DNA from: Apoderus coryli
Taxonomy: Eukaryota; Arthropoda; Insecta; Coleoptera; Attelabidae
Reading direction: 5' to 3'
Assembly: GCA_911728435.2 (NCBI GenBank)
Contig: OU452205.1
Coordinates: 14,762,260 to 14,826,259, forward strand
DNA length: 64,000 bases
Below are positions 55,101-62,475 of the stretch, piece by piece. The first letter of the stretch is position 1; each line of letters begins with the position of its first letter. The notes below the pieces were generated by a model. The model ran no database searches and was not told the DNA's origin. It saw only the letters and a list, made by a program, of their open reading frames with translations. The position numbers and the translations under genes are program-made.

Positions 55101-58100
55101 TAATATGATTTCCTAATATGCCACACCAGACGTTTATTTTTTGAGGATACTGGGTATGAACCTCACGGAATAAATGTGGGTTACTGTCATCCCAGTAACG
55201 GCAATTGTGCCTATTTACAGCTCCATTCAAATAAAATGTGCATTCGTCGGAAAAACAAATGTTAAATAATAATTGCGGATCTTCAATTAAACGCTGGCTC
55301 ATTGCTTCACAAAATTGCAGCCTTCTATCAGGATCATCCTCATTTAGTTCCTGTACTAATTTGATTTTGTACGGATGAAATTTGTACGCTTTTAAAATTC
55401 GTATTATGGACGAACGGGAGACACCTGAGGCTTCAGCTAGTTGACGGGTACTTTGACTATGATCCATTTCAACATGCCCTAAAACAGCGACTTCCACAGC
55501 TTCATTTCTGATCGGTTTCTGCGGCTGGTGTTTTACATTACAGACAGATCCGGTATCTACAAACTTTTTAACTAACTTGCCAACGTACACATCATTCACA
55601 TTTTTATCGGGATGTCTCTCATTAAATAAGCGAGCCGTAAGTCTAGCACTACTATTATTTTGAAAATAAAGTTTAACAATTTCAACTCGTTCTGGAATGG
55701 AATAAATCATTTTGTACGGTAAAAGTAAAATAACTTGAGAAGCAACCAAACTGAATCAATGAAAAGACTAAAATAAACGGTGTAAATTCTTTTCCTACAC
55801 GTATCTGCAGTTTTTATTTCAACAAAAAACGCAAACGATTAGTGAGGAATTTAGTTCTGATAAATAAGATAGTGTTTTTGAAATCCCGTTTTTCTTCAAA
55901 GTAAATAATTTAGAAATGATTGTAGTTGTTTTCAGTCGTAATAATTAAAACTTATTTGTATTTCTCATTAATACCAAAATTATCGGCTTAATGTCTTTAA
56001 AGTCGTTTTCGTATTAACTGTTTTAGTAAAATTCGACAAATAGGGTATCATTAGAAAGACAATTTTGTGTCCTTTCAAATGATATGTCATTAGACCCCTC
56101 TTTCCATTTAAAATTTTAGGGTTGTTACTCACCCCCGCTAGGGGGTTAAAGGCGCAGATCGAAAAATATGTTTAAAATGTGTCCCCCTCAAAAGCAAAAT
56201 CGACGTGTCCGAGCATTTTCGCATTCGACTACAAAAAAAAGAGAAAAGCTAGGTGCAAACTTTTCGTTGGACCACCCTGTATAAACGAAAACATAAGTAT
56301 CTCCCACGGAGTTAACAGAGGCATCACCCATGAATGAACCAAGGGTCGGTATTATAAAATCGTTATTCAACCCAAGGATATTCCAAACAGTACTTGAGAG
56401 GTAACCGAAGGTTGAAACAGTTTGCGTTTCATCAACAACATTTGAGCCGTAGTTTACTTTTGAAGAAAAATTATTTAAATTTGATATCCGTAAAACTTAT
56501 TTATCTTGTGTAGTCAGTCAACCTTCAACCAACCTGACATTGTTTTTATGTGTCTGTTGTGACTCACTAGTTAAAGTTACAAAAAATATCTAAACTCTAA
56601 CCCACTAAGACCACGTAAAAGCAACTGCGTCAATGAAAAAAATCTAAATTTGTCAAGGTACCTACTTATACTACTAACTACTAAAAAGTTGAATAAAACT
56701 TAAAATACATAAAAATGTAGATAAATTAAAAAACATGTCATGGAGGATTTAGAAACATCCATAATCAATGTACTAGATTTTAAACCGGTTTTTTTCTACA
56801 GTAGAGGATTGTGTGGCCCTACTCCCTAACACTCAAGTACACAAGATTAAAAATCATTTCAATTCATACCATCCGAAATTACAATTCACTATTGAAATTG
56901 AAAGCCAGAACATGCTGAATTTCCTAGACACCACACTTATAAACACAGACAATTTTATAAAAACAAAATGGTACACTAAACCAACTTGGTCACAACAATA
57001 TACAAATTACTTCTCGAACCACCCAATGAGCCATAAAAAAGTGTAATCATTAGTCTTGCAGACAGAGCAATTAAACTCTCTGATCCAGAAGATAGAAAAT
57101 AAGCTATCGACAAAAACCAAAACCACCCTAATACGAAATAACTATCCGGAAAAACTATTTTCAAAAAACGAATACATAAATTTTACAATAGGAATAACGT
57201 AACAATGATAACAATATAAATTTTATGTCTCTACCTTATATTAATGGGTTGTCTGAAAATCTAATGTGCTGTATTTCCGGCGGTCTTGAAGGAGGCAAGG
57301 GTTATTCCAATCTACAAAAATAAAGGAGCGGTTGATGATCCCAGTAACTATCGACCAATATCGATCTTGCCAATTTTTTCAAAAATCTTTGAATCTATTA
57401 TTAAAAATCAAATAACTGAATATTTTGAAGCAAATAATCTCTTTATGCAAAGTCAATATGGCTTTCGTAATAAGAGATCTACTACTCTTGCAATTAATAA
57501 CCTTTTGGAATATGTTTCGGATGGTATGGAGCAGGGCTGTGACACCTTTGCTTCCTTTTATGATCTCACTAAGGCTTTTGACTGTGTCTCACACGAGATA
57601 CTTCTTCAGAAACTCTCTTACTATAACTTTGATGTTGACAGTGTTGCCTTGGTTGGCTCTTATCTCAGCGATCGTTTTCAGCACGTTTTGTATGGGGGAC
57701 GATACTCGGAGAGACGAAGGGTTGGACGGGGTGTGCCCCAGGGGTCGGGTTTGGGACCTTTACTGTTTTTAATATACGTAAATGATTGATACAAATTTCA
57801 AGAAGACTCAAATATAATCCTATTTGCTGACGACACAACTAGTCTGATTAGATATCGACCAAACGACCCTTTAGGGGAGTTGGTTAATGCTGTTGAGACT
57901 GACATAGGCAATTGGTTTCTAGCAAATGAACTGAGCTTGAATCAGGCTAAAACTCAGAGCACGAACTTTACATTGCGTTCTGCGCCTATCGATCTTCAGA
58001 GCGATGTTCGCGTGAAGTTCCTTGGGGTTCATCTTGATTCTAAATTAACCTGGGAGAGTCATGTGCGAGAGCTTGGGTGCTCGCTGTCCAGGGTCATATA

Positions 58101-61100
58101 TCTCATCAGAAGGCTTGCGCAGAGTGTTTCAATCGCCAGTCTGTTGACGGTATATCACGGTTATTTTGTTTCCCGTACGTCGTATGGTATTTTGAACTGG
58201 GGACATAGTTCCCATGCAATGAAAATCTTCAAGCTACAGAGGAGATGTTTACGTACAATGTTGGGGCTCGGTTGGCGTGACTGCTGTAAAAAGTATTTTG
58301 TTGAATATGGACTACTTACTTTGCCTTCCTTGTACATCTTAAACTGTCTTGGCTACATTCGAACCAACGCCTCGCATTTCACTCTTCACTCTGATATGCA
58401 TAATTATGGTACGCGAAATCGAAATGACATATTGCCTGAATTTCACCGCCTATTGAGGACTAGGAAAGGTTCTGACTATTATTGTGTTAAATTTTATAAT
58501 AAGCTGCCGTCTCACATAAAGAACCTTAGTGAAGTCCAGTTTAATAAAAGTATTAAATCATTTGTGATATCACAAGCTTTTTATACCTTTGAGGACTATT
58601 TCAAAAGCGATATTGTAAGATTTTTCTAGATTTTAGTTTGTTTTATGTTGTTGCTATTTTAATTTGTTTGTAAGCCTCTCTTTGTTGCTGTAACTTTGAT
58701 TGATTAATTTTTGTTCTTTTTTGACGTACTATACATGTATTGTAACATAAGATGGTGAATAAATATATCTATCTATAAAACAAAGATTAAAAAAATACAA
58801 TATTACCGTCTGCCACAAAAGTAATAATGTTCTAAAGCTTCAAATATATACAAAATTATAAAGTGGAACCCCAAACAGTAACAATACCCACGTAGTATAC
58901 AAAATACCATGCCATTGGTCAAACCAAACAACATCTAAATATAAGGACACGTAACCATAAAAATTACAACACAGGAATAACCGTTCTAAAGAAACATCAA
59001 GAGACATACAACCATAGTTTTGATTATGATAAAACTAATATTCTTGCAAAGGAACGAAGGAAGTGCTAGAAATGATTTACATAAAAAAGACCAAAATATT
59101 ATAAATGATATACAACCTACTACACTACCTATAGCTTACTTTTTACACCTACCTAAAATCACCAAGGTACTGATAATAATTAATGTTTGTAGACTAATAG
59201 AAAAAAAAATCCTGAAGAAGAAAAAAATTTGTTTGTCGAAACGTCGAGGAAAAAAAAGGAGTTTGACATGAAATAAAAAAAATTATATCACTTTTGTTAT
59301 TAATACGAACCTAAAACCCCAAAAATGATATCCAAAAAATTATAAATACTTATATGGTTCAAGAAAAATAAGAAAAAAAAACATAACATGGGTGGAAGGT
59401 TTTATTCACTTACTTTTAATTGTCCAATACCTTATTCTATTTCAAATGTTTTTCCCAAACATAACATAAGGTCAAAGGATATCTTAGGCACTATCCTCAT
59501 TAACAACAAAGATCAGGAGTAAGTATATGACTGGAACGCGAATGCAGAACCAAGAGAATCTTTAAAATAAGGTTTAAAGAACAAAATTTCCTCCCAATAC
59601 AATAATTGTATTTGGAGGAATAAAACCGATTCACTAACACATTTTGGAGACAGGACGTAATATTTCAACAAGGACTCCTACATACAATAATTATGAGGCA
59701 TTGAAAATTAAATCACAAACGTATTAAACAAAAAAATCACCAGTACACATTATTCAACCAGGTTGATGTGCGTAGCTTCAGAATTCGCAGAAACAAAAGT
59801 TGAGTACCTCAAACACTACATAATATATAAACTCAAGATCAAATCTTTGCTTAGAGAGACCAGCACTCATTAAACATGACTATCCGGGAGATTTTATTAT
59901 ATTTTTTAAAATGACATTCCACGACATATATTACTCTAGACATGCTCAAAATATTTTATGAAATAATAATAATAATTTTGTGGAGCAGACGCCGTTTGAT
60001 TTATACATGCTCAAAATAATTCCGTGAAAATGAAAGTAAGTATATATACGTATAGTAGTATATATACGTTAATTTTTAACAATAGCTGAACCTTCTAATG
60101 AAAACCAAAAAACAAAATTCGATATAGGTAGGTACTTGTAGTACATAATATATTGGAGAAACATGTAGGTAACCCATTTAAAGTTAGAATAAAAGGGTAA
60201 TGGAATTTCAGAGGTCTATCGTTAGCCACTGTTAGATCTCTGGTATTAAAGCGTACCAAACAGGTCATAGGATATTATGGGACAATATCGATATTTTTGA
60301 ATACAAACCTAACTCCACATAAAGGTAATTAAACGAAACTATACGATATACGACTAACAAAGGGTGAAGAACAATGTCTATAGTTTGACAGAATTTGTTT
60401 CAATATTTTATAACACTAAGTACGCTACTGCAACAATTAATTTATCACAAACGTCAAAATCAAAACAAATCAAGCACTTATACACATATCCCCGTAGTCA
60501 GAGCTGACCAGTCTTAGTTGACAAATGCCAATACGAAGGCGAAAACTACACATGCCAAATTGTAGAGAATTCATAATATATTCTTAATTAGCCTAATCTC
60601 TGGCGAAGGAGTAGATTGGTTACCGAAACGTTAGGATTTCACCAAAAGAAAAATTTTTAATTTGCGTTTTTATTTGTTCTCATTAACGCAGTGACTTTTA
60701 CGACTACTTACTTAATTGGAAAGTATTATTTTAATGATTAGATTTTATTTATTTTAACTAGTGCCAAACATAAGGAGTCTTAACCTGACATAATACCGGC
60801 CCTTAGGTAGATATAAATTACCTAAACCAACTAAACACTTACCTTTTCTAAGATGCACCAAAGGTAGAATATCTTTTGGGTCCCCTAAATCTCGTACAAT
60901 AACCTCCTGGGGGCCACTGCTTGAAAGATTGCTACGCTTTATAGAAATGCGTATGGATCGCAAGCTATTGATGTCCACAGACTTTAAAAGGTTTCTTTGT
61001 GGCGTTGGAGACCTAGATGAAAATAGTAAAAACATTTTTTTAAAGTTATCAGGAATGATGCACAAACCACATTTAGCTAGAAAAATGTACTTATCATATA

Positions 61101-61145
61101 GTTAAGTGATTCTTACCGTGAAGAATGACTACCGTGATTGCTCAT
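30232..61145 (-). CDS. RS-repeat nuclear protein, function not recognised, seven exons over 31 kb
   Basis: Exons at 61117-61145, 60843-61012, 45783-46231, 40580-40656, 40359-40518, 37562-37754 and 30232-30528 have GT/AG sites, and all junctions except exon 2 to 3 are in phase. The product starts MSNHGSHSSRSPTPQRNLLK, has a possible conserved block VIVRDLGDPKDILPLVHLRK and FGADIKINRNFDSVIRRV, then a long Arg/Ser region (SRSRESSE, RHRSRESQSRRRYMSRSRSP, RSRSPGGDSYRRR), a proline-rich part (YIPPPYAMFD, MPAPPIRPGFPAPYPRFYPA) and an acidic, Lys-rich C-terminus. RS domains act in splicing-speckle proteins, so a role in RNA processing is likely. I cannot name the family. At the exon 2 to 3 junction the expected phase hits a stop after about 20 residues (see findings). 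The introns are full of transposons. Confidence 0.8.
30593..33433 (+). mobile_element. DD41D-type Tc1/mariner element with about 0.9-kb inverted arms
   Basis: It begins CAGGGTGTCCTACGGTGG after TA and ends in the complement at 33433 (the right TA has become CA). The arms cover 30593 to about 31527 and 32571 to 33433. They include the 5' UTR and also the first 50 or so codons of the transposase, so the right arm carries an inverted copy of the transposase start. Confidence 0.9.
31368..32431 (+). pseudogene. DD41D transposase, one stop and one frameshift
   Basis: It starts MENIYSYADIVNVLLIHGEC and has a helix-turn-helix, SVRAAEQDLGISKSSVQKIL, WTDESKFSRHG (first Asp), YQLDGALPHCGN then a TGA stop at 32136-32138 (second Asp in LDGA), ARSPDLSPLDFYVWGAIKQM (third Asp, 41 residues after the second) and a one-base frameshift near 32285-32295. 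After the shift ELVGRIRTSFEALPGVQIAR continues to the natural end GSRIEQLN-stop at 32429-32431. Only two lesions separate it from an open frame. Confidence 0.88.
33585..33850 (+). pseudogene. Decayed tail of the RNase H-bearing LINE family
   Basis: The sequence reads NDLRGITRLFTGH and LKKMGLSENNKC, matching the 5730-6700 tail of the LINE in the Mondo intron, with stops and indels. Confidence 0.7.
33851..35514. other. RS-protein intron, nothing recognised
   Basis: AT-rich sequence. The frame at 34019-34207 and others show no known motif. Confidence 0.5.
35515..36222 (+). pseudogene. LINE reverse transcriptase C-terminal fragment
   Basis: The plus strand reads LGSTLAGNASIDDEIQHRIR, GASASFSRMRTRVFDNHTID, YHQSVLRRILGIKWQDK, then MPTERLPKRILYSLLKVGSR and NDRPRWRRTIYEGHQVFEEQ, ending in a decayed Cys motif (VCQFGDKICGSK). 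Frames change twice. This is a third LINE group in the window, distinct from those at 226 and 4015. Confidence 0.8.
36223..37124. other. RS-protein intron, nothing recognised
   Basis: AT-rich intron sequence without clear features. Confidence 0.45.
37188..37245 (-). ncRNA. Hammerhead-like motif, degenerate core
   Basis: The minus strand has CTGAGGA (canonical CTGATGA), stem II GGAGT/ACTCC, then GAAAC and ATGTC. One core base differs, so cleavage is doubtful. Confidence 0.5.
37391..37445 (+). ncRNA. Hammerhead ribozyme-like motif
   Basis: CTGATGA, a short stem II AGT..ACT, then CGAAACATGTC with a GTC cleavage-site triplet. The core is intact but stem II is weak (3 pairs). Confidence 0.55.
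37562..37754 (-). CDS. RS-protein exon 6
   Basis: It encodes SSSRSHSERKRSRSPSSSYH, RKRSRSPGGDSYRRRSNN and YRDYIPPPYAMFD, then the donor gtaagt on a codon boundary. Confidence 0.87.
38158..38227 (-). ncRNA. Hammerhead ribozyme candidate (best in window)
   Basis: Minus strand order: GATTTA, GTCA, CTGATGA, stem II GAGAC-CTAT-GTCTC, GAAA, CATGTA, TGAC, TAAATC. Stem I pairs GTCA/TGAC and GATTTA/TAAATC with an internal loop between; stem III is minimal (ACATGT); the cleavage triplet is GTA. This layout, with a very short stem III, matches hammerheads found in Penelope-like elements and retrozymes. It lies in the RS-protein intron. Confidence 0.7.
38430..39951 (-). pseudogene. Second long copy of the 226-2046 LINE family
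   Basis: Three frames together give PVNQSGFRMGHDCGTAVLNI, VLIDFSKAFDMMDHSILM, GVPQGSILWPLLFNLYTSNL, a damaged active site (HMYADILFIFF), LADTLVLSHFKFCDVTYGFC and the C-terminal block ALFKRSFSYNVWRLYNDVPT. It is 5'-truncated at about 39951, and its 3' end is an AAT tandem near 38430-38445. Confidence 0.85.
39988..40168. repeat. TA tandems, perfect 29-base hairpin and 35-base A run
   Basis: TA repeats at 39988-40011 and 40151-40168, a hairpin at about 40012-40081 whose arms contain TGTGGAGTAGACGCAGTTTT and its exact complement, and A35 at 40116-40150. The A run may mark the end of a retroposed copy. Short frames full of Lys and Tyr here are artefacts. Confidence 0.85.
40359..40518 (-). CDS. 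RS-protein exon 5
   Basis: It encodes ALEDLDGNRDSIPSTSGRYT, then SSSKRQSRSPPTRYSKDGRR and SKSPGYYRSHERK. The acceptor must be the second of two AGs (cagttag|CCC), because the first gives an early stop. Confidence 0.8.
40580..40656 (-). CDS. RS-protein exon 4
   Basis: It encodes YASSNRSGSRDRYLKSPRKE then RATSP, with phases that fit both neighbours. Acceptor ttttag, donor G|gtttgt. Confidence 0.82.
40657..41480. other. RS-protein intron, nothing recognised
   Basis: No coding motif seen. Frames at 40901-41310 overlap and are AT-driven. Confidence 0.45.
41481..41525 (+). ncRNA. Hammerhead-like motif, one core change
   Basis: CTGATGA at 41489-41495, stem II GGAAA..TTTCC, but the following element is AAAAC where GAAAC is expected, then ATGTA. 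It is probably inactive. Confidence 0.5.
42110..42470 (-). repeat. tRNA-headed repeat, copy C (left part)
   Basis: It carries the tRNA-like head at 42226-42291 and the blocks TTTTCTCGAGAATTATG and ATGATGCATTACTCGACC. It is interrupted at a TA by the palindromic element 42471-44326, and a decayed continuation follows at 44329. Confidence 0.7.
42226..42291 (-). repeat. tRNA-like head of repeat copy C
   Basis: On the minus strand GTTCGCTTCGCATGCAGAAG and GGTTTGAGTCCTAGCTCTGG. It is more diverged than copies A and B. Confidence 0.7.
42471..44326. mobile_element. Giant palindromic CAGGGTG element with about 867-base arms
   Basis: It starts CAGGGTGAGTCACGAGG and ends in its complement, with TA on both sides (42469-42470, 44327-44328). 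The arms 42471-43337 and 43459-44326 match almost throughout. Inner CAGGGTG ends occur at mirror positions in both arms (about 42578, 42770, 43077 and their partners). The roughly 120-base spacer retains a transposase-like tail, ITNLNIRQEKCIKADGFNFE then HLL. Confidence 0.92.
44530..45400 (+). pseudogene. Decayed DDE transposase, IS630/Tc1-related
   Basis: Segments in shifting frames: LLENLDLATTQPIKTLIYEK, IRDAGKQIHYLDETWYDTQD (first acidic residue in LDETW), then IIVKDNAPYHSTQI (second in KDNAPYHS) and a decayed FNPIELL..AQLKNETPKN. The order matches a widespread insect DDE transposase group. Many stops are present. Confidence 0.75.
45783..46231 (-). CDS. RS-protein exon 3
   Basis: Its open frame starts at the first base (ATGGCG) and gives FGADIKINRNFDSVIRRV, then VVEKLRRRSPKSRSRESSEV and RPLRPGEYIPNHPDLKLKKK. 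It ends AA|gtatgt, completed by G of exon 4. The frame does not match the single base left by exon 2. Confidence 0.82.
46232..46734. other. RS-protein intron, nothing recognised
   Basis: AT-rich, no clear feature. Confidence 0.45.
46735..47010 (-). pseudogene. Possible mariner remnant
   Basis: Minus-strand WPITVQAWNWTFSLRL may be a decayed form of the WPPRSPDLTPLDFFLWG block, and a CCGGGTGTCC end lies at 46733. The evidence is weak. Confidence 0.3.
47052..48119. other. RS-protein intron, nothing recognised
   Basis: AT-rich intron sequence; no motif found. Confidence 0.45.
48120..48375. mobile_element. Inverted repeat with a hammerhead-like motif in its loop
   Basis: The arms share TTCTTGGGATGAGGTTCTAA, TTAAAACACATTATAAGTG and AAACCAAACTCC. 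The loop (minus strand, 48204-48236) has CTGAAGA, stem II GGCAAT/ATTGCC and GAAACG. The core differs at one base. Confidence 0.75.
48394..48538 (-). other. Orphan exon-like segment
   Basis: It is bounded by acttttag and CA|gtaagt on the minus strand. One frame reads NEERRMEHFRMQNLEEEKEE then QSKNMKYIANQD-stop, which is coiled-coil-like; another frame is open throughout. It fits neither phase of RS exon 2 to 3, but its phase does fit exon 1 directly. It could be an alternative last exon or chance. Confidence 0.3.
48539..49494. other. RS-protein intron, nothing recognised
   Basis: AT-rich sequence; the overlapping minus-strand frames at 48781-49168 show no motif. Confidence 0.45.
50271..50537 (-). 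CDS. Pogo-like protein C-terminal domain remnant
   Basis: An 88-residue frame includes YTCVIQKINSAEEIEITGLR, IIKEKDVSLVSLKQI and PNVVGTGERSSFPI. This resembles the C-terminal domain often found after the DDE core in insect pogo-like proteins. The frame to 50774 holds no catalytic region. Confidence 0.55.
   Translation of the reverse strand: MVSKKVTLYWSNIKVAKEWSPILYTCVIQKINSAEEIEITGLRSIDAAKKSFIIKEKDVSLVSLKQIKIKVKHPNVVGTGERSSFPIH
50774..51166 (-). CDS. Pogo-like transposase N-terminal DNA-binding part
   Basis: A 130-residue open frame starts MPSKKLRNYTEANMLVLQML and includes SPKQETALIDWVLGMTRAGF then PVSKESFISSAGKLAKEF, which resembles the psq/CENP-B helix-turn-helix region of insect pogo/jerky-like proteins. 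It ends before any DDE motif. Confidence 0.65.
   Translation of the reverse strand: MPSKKLRNYTEANMLVLQMLIEEYHTRQRLELMGFSESHLWTSIRAREPASTFSPKQETALIDWVLGMTRAGFPVSKESFISSAGKLAKEFHQRILLWPEKKDAVKSTHKREKLPAVVTSPQVLKYYKKK
53581..54190. other. Spacer with a hammerhead-like motif
   Basis: On the minus strand at 53833-53867: CCGAGGA, stem II GACC/GGTC and GAAACG. The core is changed from CTGATGA. Nothing else recognised. Confidence 0.45.
54193..56279 (-). mobile_element. DD41D-type Tc1/mariner element, apparently complete
   Basis: It begins CAGGGTGGTCCAACGAAAAG and ends with the exact complement, with TA on both sides (54191-54192, 56280-56281). The inverted arms are about 350 bases (54193-54547 and 55935-56279) and nearly identical. 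The transposase frame between them is uninterrupted. This is the best candidate for a recently active element in the window. Confidence 0.93.
54637..55749 (-). CDS. DD41D transposase, uninterrupted
   Basis: A 370-residue frame; the likely start is Met14 (55710, MIYSIPERVEIVKLYFQNNS), giving 357 residues. It has two helix-turn-helix regions (about 15-65 and 90-125, RQLAEASGVSRSSIIRILKA), FSDECTFYLNG with Asp168, YFQQDGAPPHYV with Asp263 and WPARSPDLSPLDFFLWGHLK with Asp305. There are 41 residues between the last two aspartates. The C-terminus is RFEQNLYYCMESNGSHFQHL. All three catalytic aspartates are present. Its product would act on the CAGGGTG ends and perhaps on the related non-autonomous elements at 12063 and 42471. 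Confidence 0.93.
   Translation of the reverse strand: MVASQVILLLPYKMIYSIPERVEIVKLYFQNNSSARLTARLFNERHPDKNVNDVYVGKLVKKFVDTGSVCNVKHQPQKPIRNEAVEVAVLGHVEMDHSQSTRQLAEASGVSRSSIIRILKAYKFHPYKIKLVQELNEDDPDRRLQFCEAMSQRLIEDPQLLFNICFSDECTFYLNGAVNRHNCRYWDDSNPHLFREVHTQYPQKINVWCGILGNHIIGPLFIPGNLTGEVYLNMLEDTIDPLITQIIEDDQNHTADRLYFQQDGAPPHYVAPVRQFLDDRFPGRWIGRRGPIEWPARSPDLSPLDFFLWGHLKNKCFATKPESIEDLRQRITEECRNITPDMLQNVRNRFEQNLYYCMESNGSHFQHLLM
56282..56799. other. RS-protein intron spacer
   Basis: No feature recognised. Confidence 0.4.
56800..57060 (+). pseudogene. Penelope-like element reverse transcriptase, C-terminal fragment
   Basis: The frame reads IKNHFNSYHPKLQFTIEIES, NFLDTTLINTDNFIKTKWYT and KPTWSQQYTNYFSNHPMSHK, the conserved C-terminal blocks of Penelope-like RTs. 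The rest of the RT is missing, and a LINE was inserted downstream. Confidence 0.8.
57250..58775 (+). pseudogene. CR1/Jockey-like LINE inserted in the Penelope-like element, one premature stop
   Basis: One frame runs from about 57250 to 58629 except for a single TGA at 57787-57789. Blocks: KEARVIPIYKNKGAVDDPSN, PISILPIFSKIFE, YGFRNKRSTTLAINNLLEYV, FYDLTKAFDCVSHEI, VGRGVPQGSGLGPLLFLIYV, then stop, then IILFADDTTSLIR (active site FADD intact) and the long C-terminus to DYFKSDIVRFF. It is 5'-truncated, so the endonuclease is missing, and it ends with a TATCTATC-type tail at 58765-58778. It differs from the other LINEs in the window. Confidence 0.88.
58855..59160 (+). pseudogene. Penelope-like GIY-YIG endonuclease remnant, first copy
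   Basis: The frames read NTHVVYKIPC, SFDYDKTNILAKERRK and MIYIKKTKI, matching the Cys-containing endonuclease of Penelope-like elements. Stops and shifts interrupt it. Together with 56800-57060 it makes one element, split by the LINE. Confidence 0.7.
59211..59245 (+). ncRNA. Hammerhead-like motif after the first Penelope-like copy
   Basis: CTGAAGA, an AT-rich stem II region and GTCGAAACG. The core has one change. It lies just downstream of the endonuclease remnant. Confidence 0.45.
59246..60140. other. RS-protein intron segment
   Basis: A TGTGGAGCAGACGCCGTTT motif lies at 59979-59997. Decayed Penelope-like sequence may extend into this region but could not be aligned with confidence. Confidence 0.4.
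60150..60420 (+). pseudogene. Penelope-like GIY-YIG endonuclease remnant, second copy
   Basis: Decayed frames: YIGET-like ATATTGGAGAAAC, RGLSLATVRSLVLKRT, KQVIGYYGT or GHRILWDNIDIFEYKPNST and TNKG.RTMSIV. This is the same domain as at 58855, with several shifts. Confidence 0.6.
60600..60636 (+). ncRNA. Hammerhead-like motif after the second Penelope-like copy
   Basis: GGCGAAGGAGTAGATTGGTT followed by ACCGAAACG. It keeps the GAAACG element, but the CTGATGA box has decayed. Probably inactive. Confidence 0.35.
60843..61012 (-). CDS. RS-protein exon 2
   Basis: It encodes SPTPQRNLLKSVDINSLRSI and later VIVRDLGDPKDILPLVHLRK, between catctag and AG|gtaagt, leaving one base. Confidence 0.85.
61117..61145 (-). 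CDS. RS-protein exon 1
   Basis: It encodes MSNHGSHSS plus CG before gtaaga. Completing R with G of exon 2 gives RSPTPQ. Confidence 0.75.
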
Positions 61146-61629
61146 TACTGTTCACTCGTTTTATGTATTGGATATCAATATTTATAATGCCCGGTTATCA
61201 ATATTAGTCATTCACTTAAAAAAAATGATTTAAAGTATATCTAACAATTCTGTCTTATGTTCCAAAGCAGGAAACAAAAACGCTATTTTTACCTAATTTT
61301 GTATGTAGATAGATGATAGAATATGCAAAATAAAAGTAATGAAAATAGAAAAGAATTGCCAAGCGATTGACTTGTTATACAAAATAACAATAACAACATA
61401 ACCTGTATCATGAACATAACCTAATATTTATGGTGGCCATATTACAACCTTAGATTAGAACGAGAGGGGATACCGCACCGTCGTATATCATCTGAATGCA
61501 TGGCAAGTGTTAAACTTTAAATGCGGCAGCCATTTTTTATGTGCCAAACAAACAGACAACTATGTGTGCATTTTTGATGATTTTATTTGAGAAAAGTGGG
61601 AATAGAAATGTATTTTGTATATTAATAAA
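61146..61629. promoter_or_regulatory. Shared upstream region of the RS-protein and THAP genes
   Basis: The two genes start head to head 484 bases apart, so a bidirectional promoter is likely. It contains GC-richer islands (GGCGGCC-like stretches near 61440-61540) in AT-rich DNA. Confidence 0.45.
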
Positions 61630-62475
61630 ATGGTACGTTGTGTGGCGTTTGGATGCCCAAGTCGCAGTGAACAAAAGAAGGAATTTCATTTCATAGGTAA
61701 AACTTAGAATGAAGTATTAAGTCGCCTCCAGTTTTTATTAATTTTTAATAATTAAAAGTAATCTTTAGGCTATTATCTTTTAGTATGTAGTATAACAGAT
61801 TTCCGTTTACCTAATGAAAACGCAGATTATAAACAAAATTTGTTCTGTGGTAATGCGGTCTCAAATTATTTACTAGATTTATACTTTATACAGAAAAGTT
61901 AAAAATGAATGAGGAAGCATCAATAATGCTCACATGATCAATGGACTTATTTTTTTTTAATAGTGAAGAAAATTATTTTAAACAGTTTTGAAAATTTGTA
62001 TACTAACGAAATTGTGTTATTGTTTATGAAAAGTAATTCAATCACGAAAATAATAATGGAAGAGTGGCTAATAAATTACGATAATTATCATTTTTTCCAA
62101 TAATTTGGAATGTAAAAAGAAACGTATTATATGTTGGTGAATGTTCTGCAAAGAGCTGATTGTAAATATACTGAACGAAAACTTTTCGGACTATCCTTCA
62201 ACTGTAATTAAATATGTTGGAATAAATCCAGAACTATCCGTGATTCTCTGTTGGATTGGATTTATGTAGGAACATACGCAAGATTACATTGATTAATTTT
62301 TAAACTAATATTTGTCAGGTAACTCCTCAAATTAATTACTTTCAGCCAATCCGAACTTAACGTCACGCCAGGTACTTCTGGAATAAAACAGGGAGCGCAA
62401 CCAGAGCAACAAAAAACTCTGATTCCAACTGATACATCCTCATCGAGCACCAGCTTACCTTCTGAGGAAGACTAA
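61630..62475 (+). CDS. Small THAP-domain gene, exon structure partly resolved
   Basis: First exon 61630-61698 starts MVRCVAFGCPSRSEQKKEFH and continues FI before G|gtaaaa; the MVRC...C...FHF pattern opens a THAP C2CH domain. A last exon at 62346-62475 has acceptor ctttcag and reads QSELNVTPGTSGIKQGAQPE then QQKTLIPTDTSSSSTSLPSE and ED-stop. At least one middle exon should carry the remaining Cys/His ligands. 61796-61851 (FRLPNENADYKQNLFC) fits the phase of the first exon but not clearly the domain. Function not assigned. The 3' flank is shared with 27600-27866. Confidence 0.55.
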
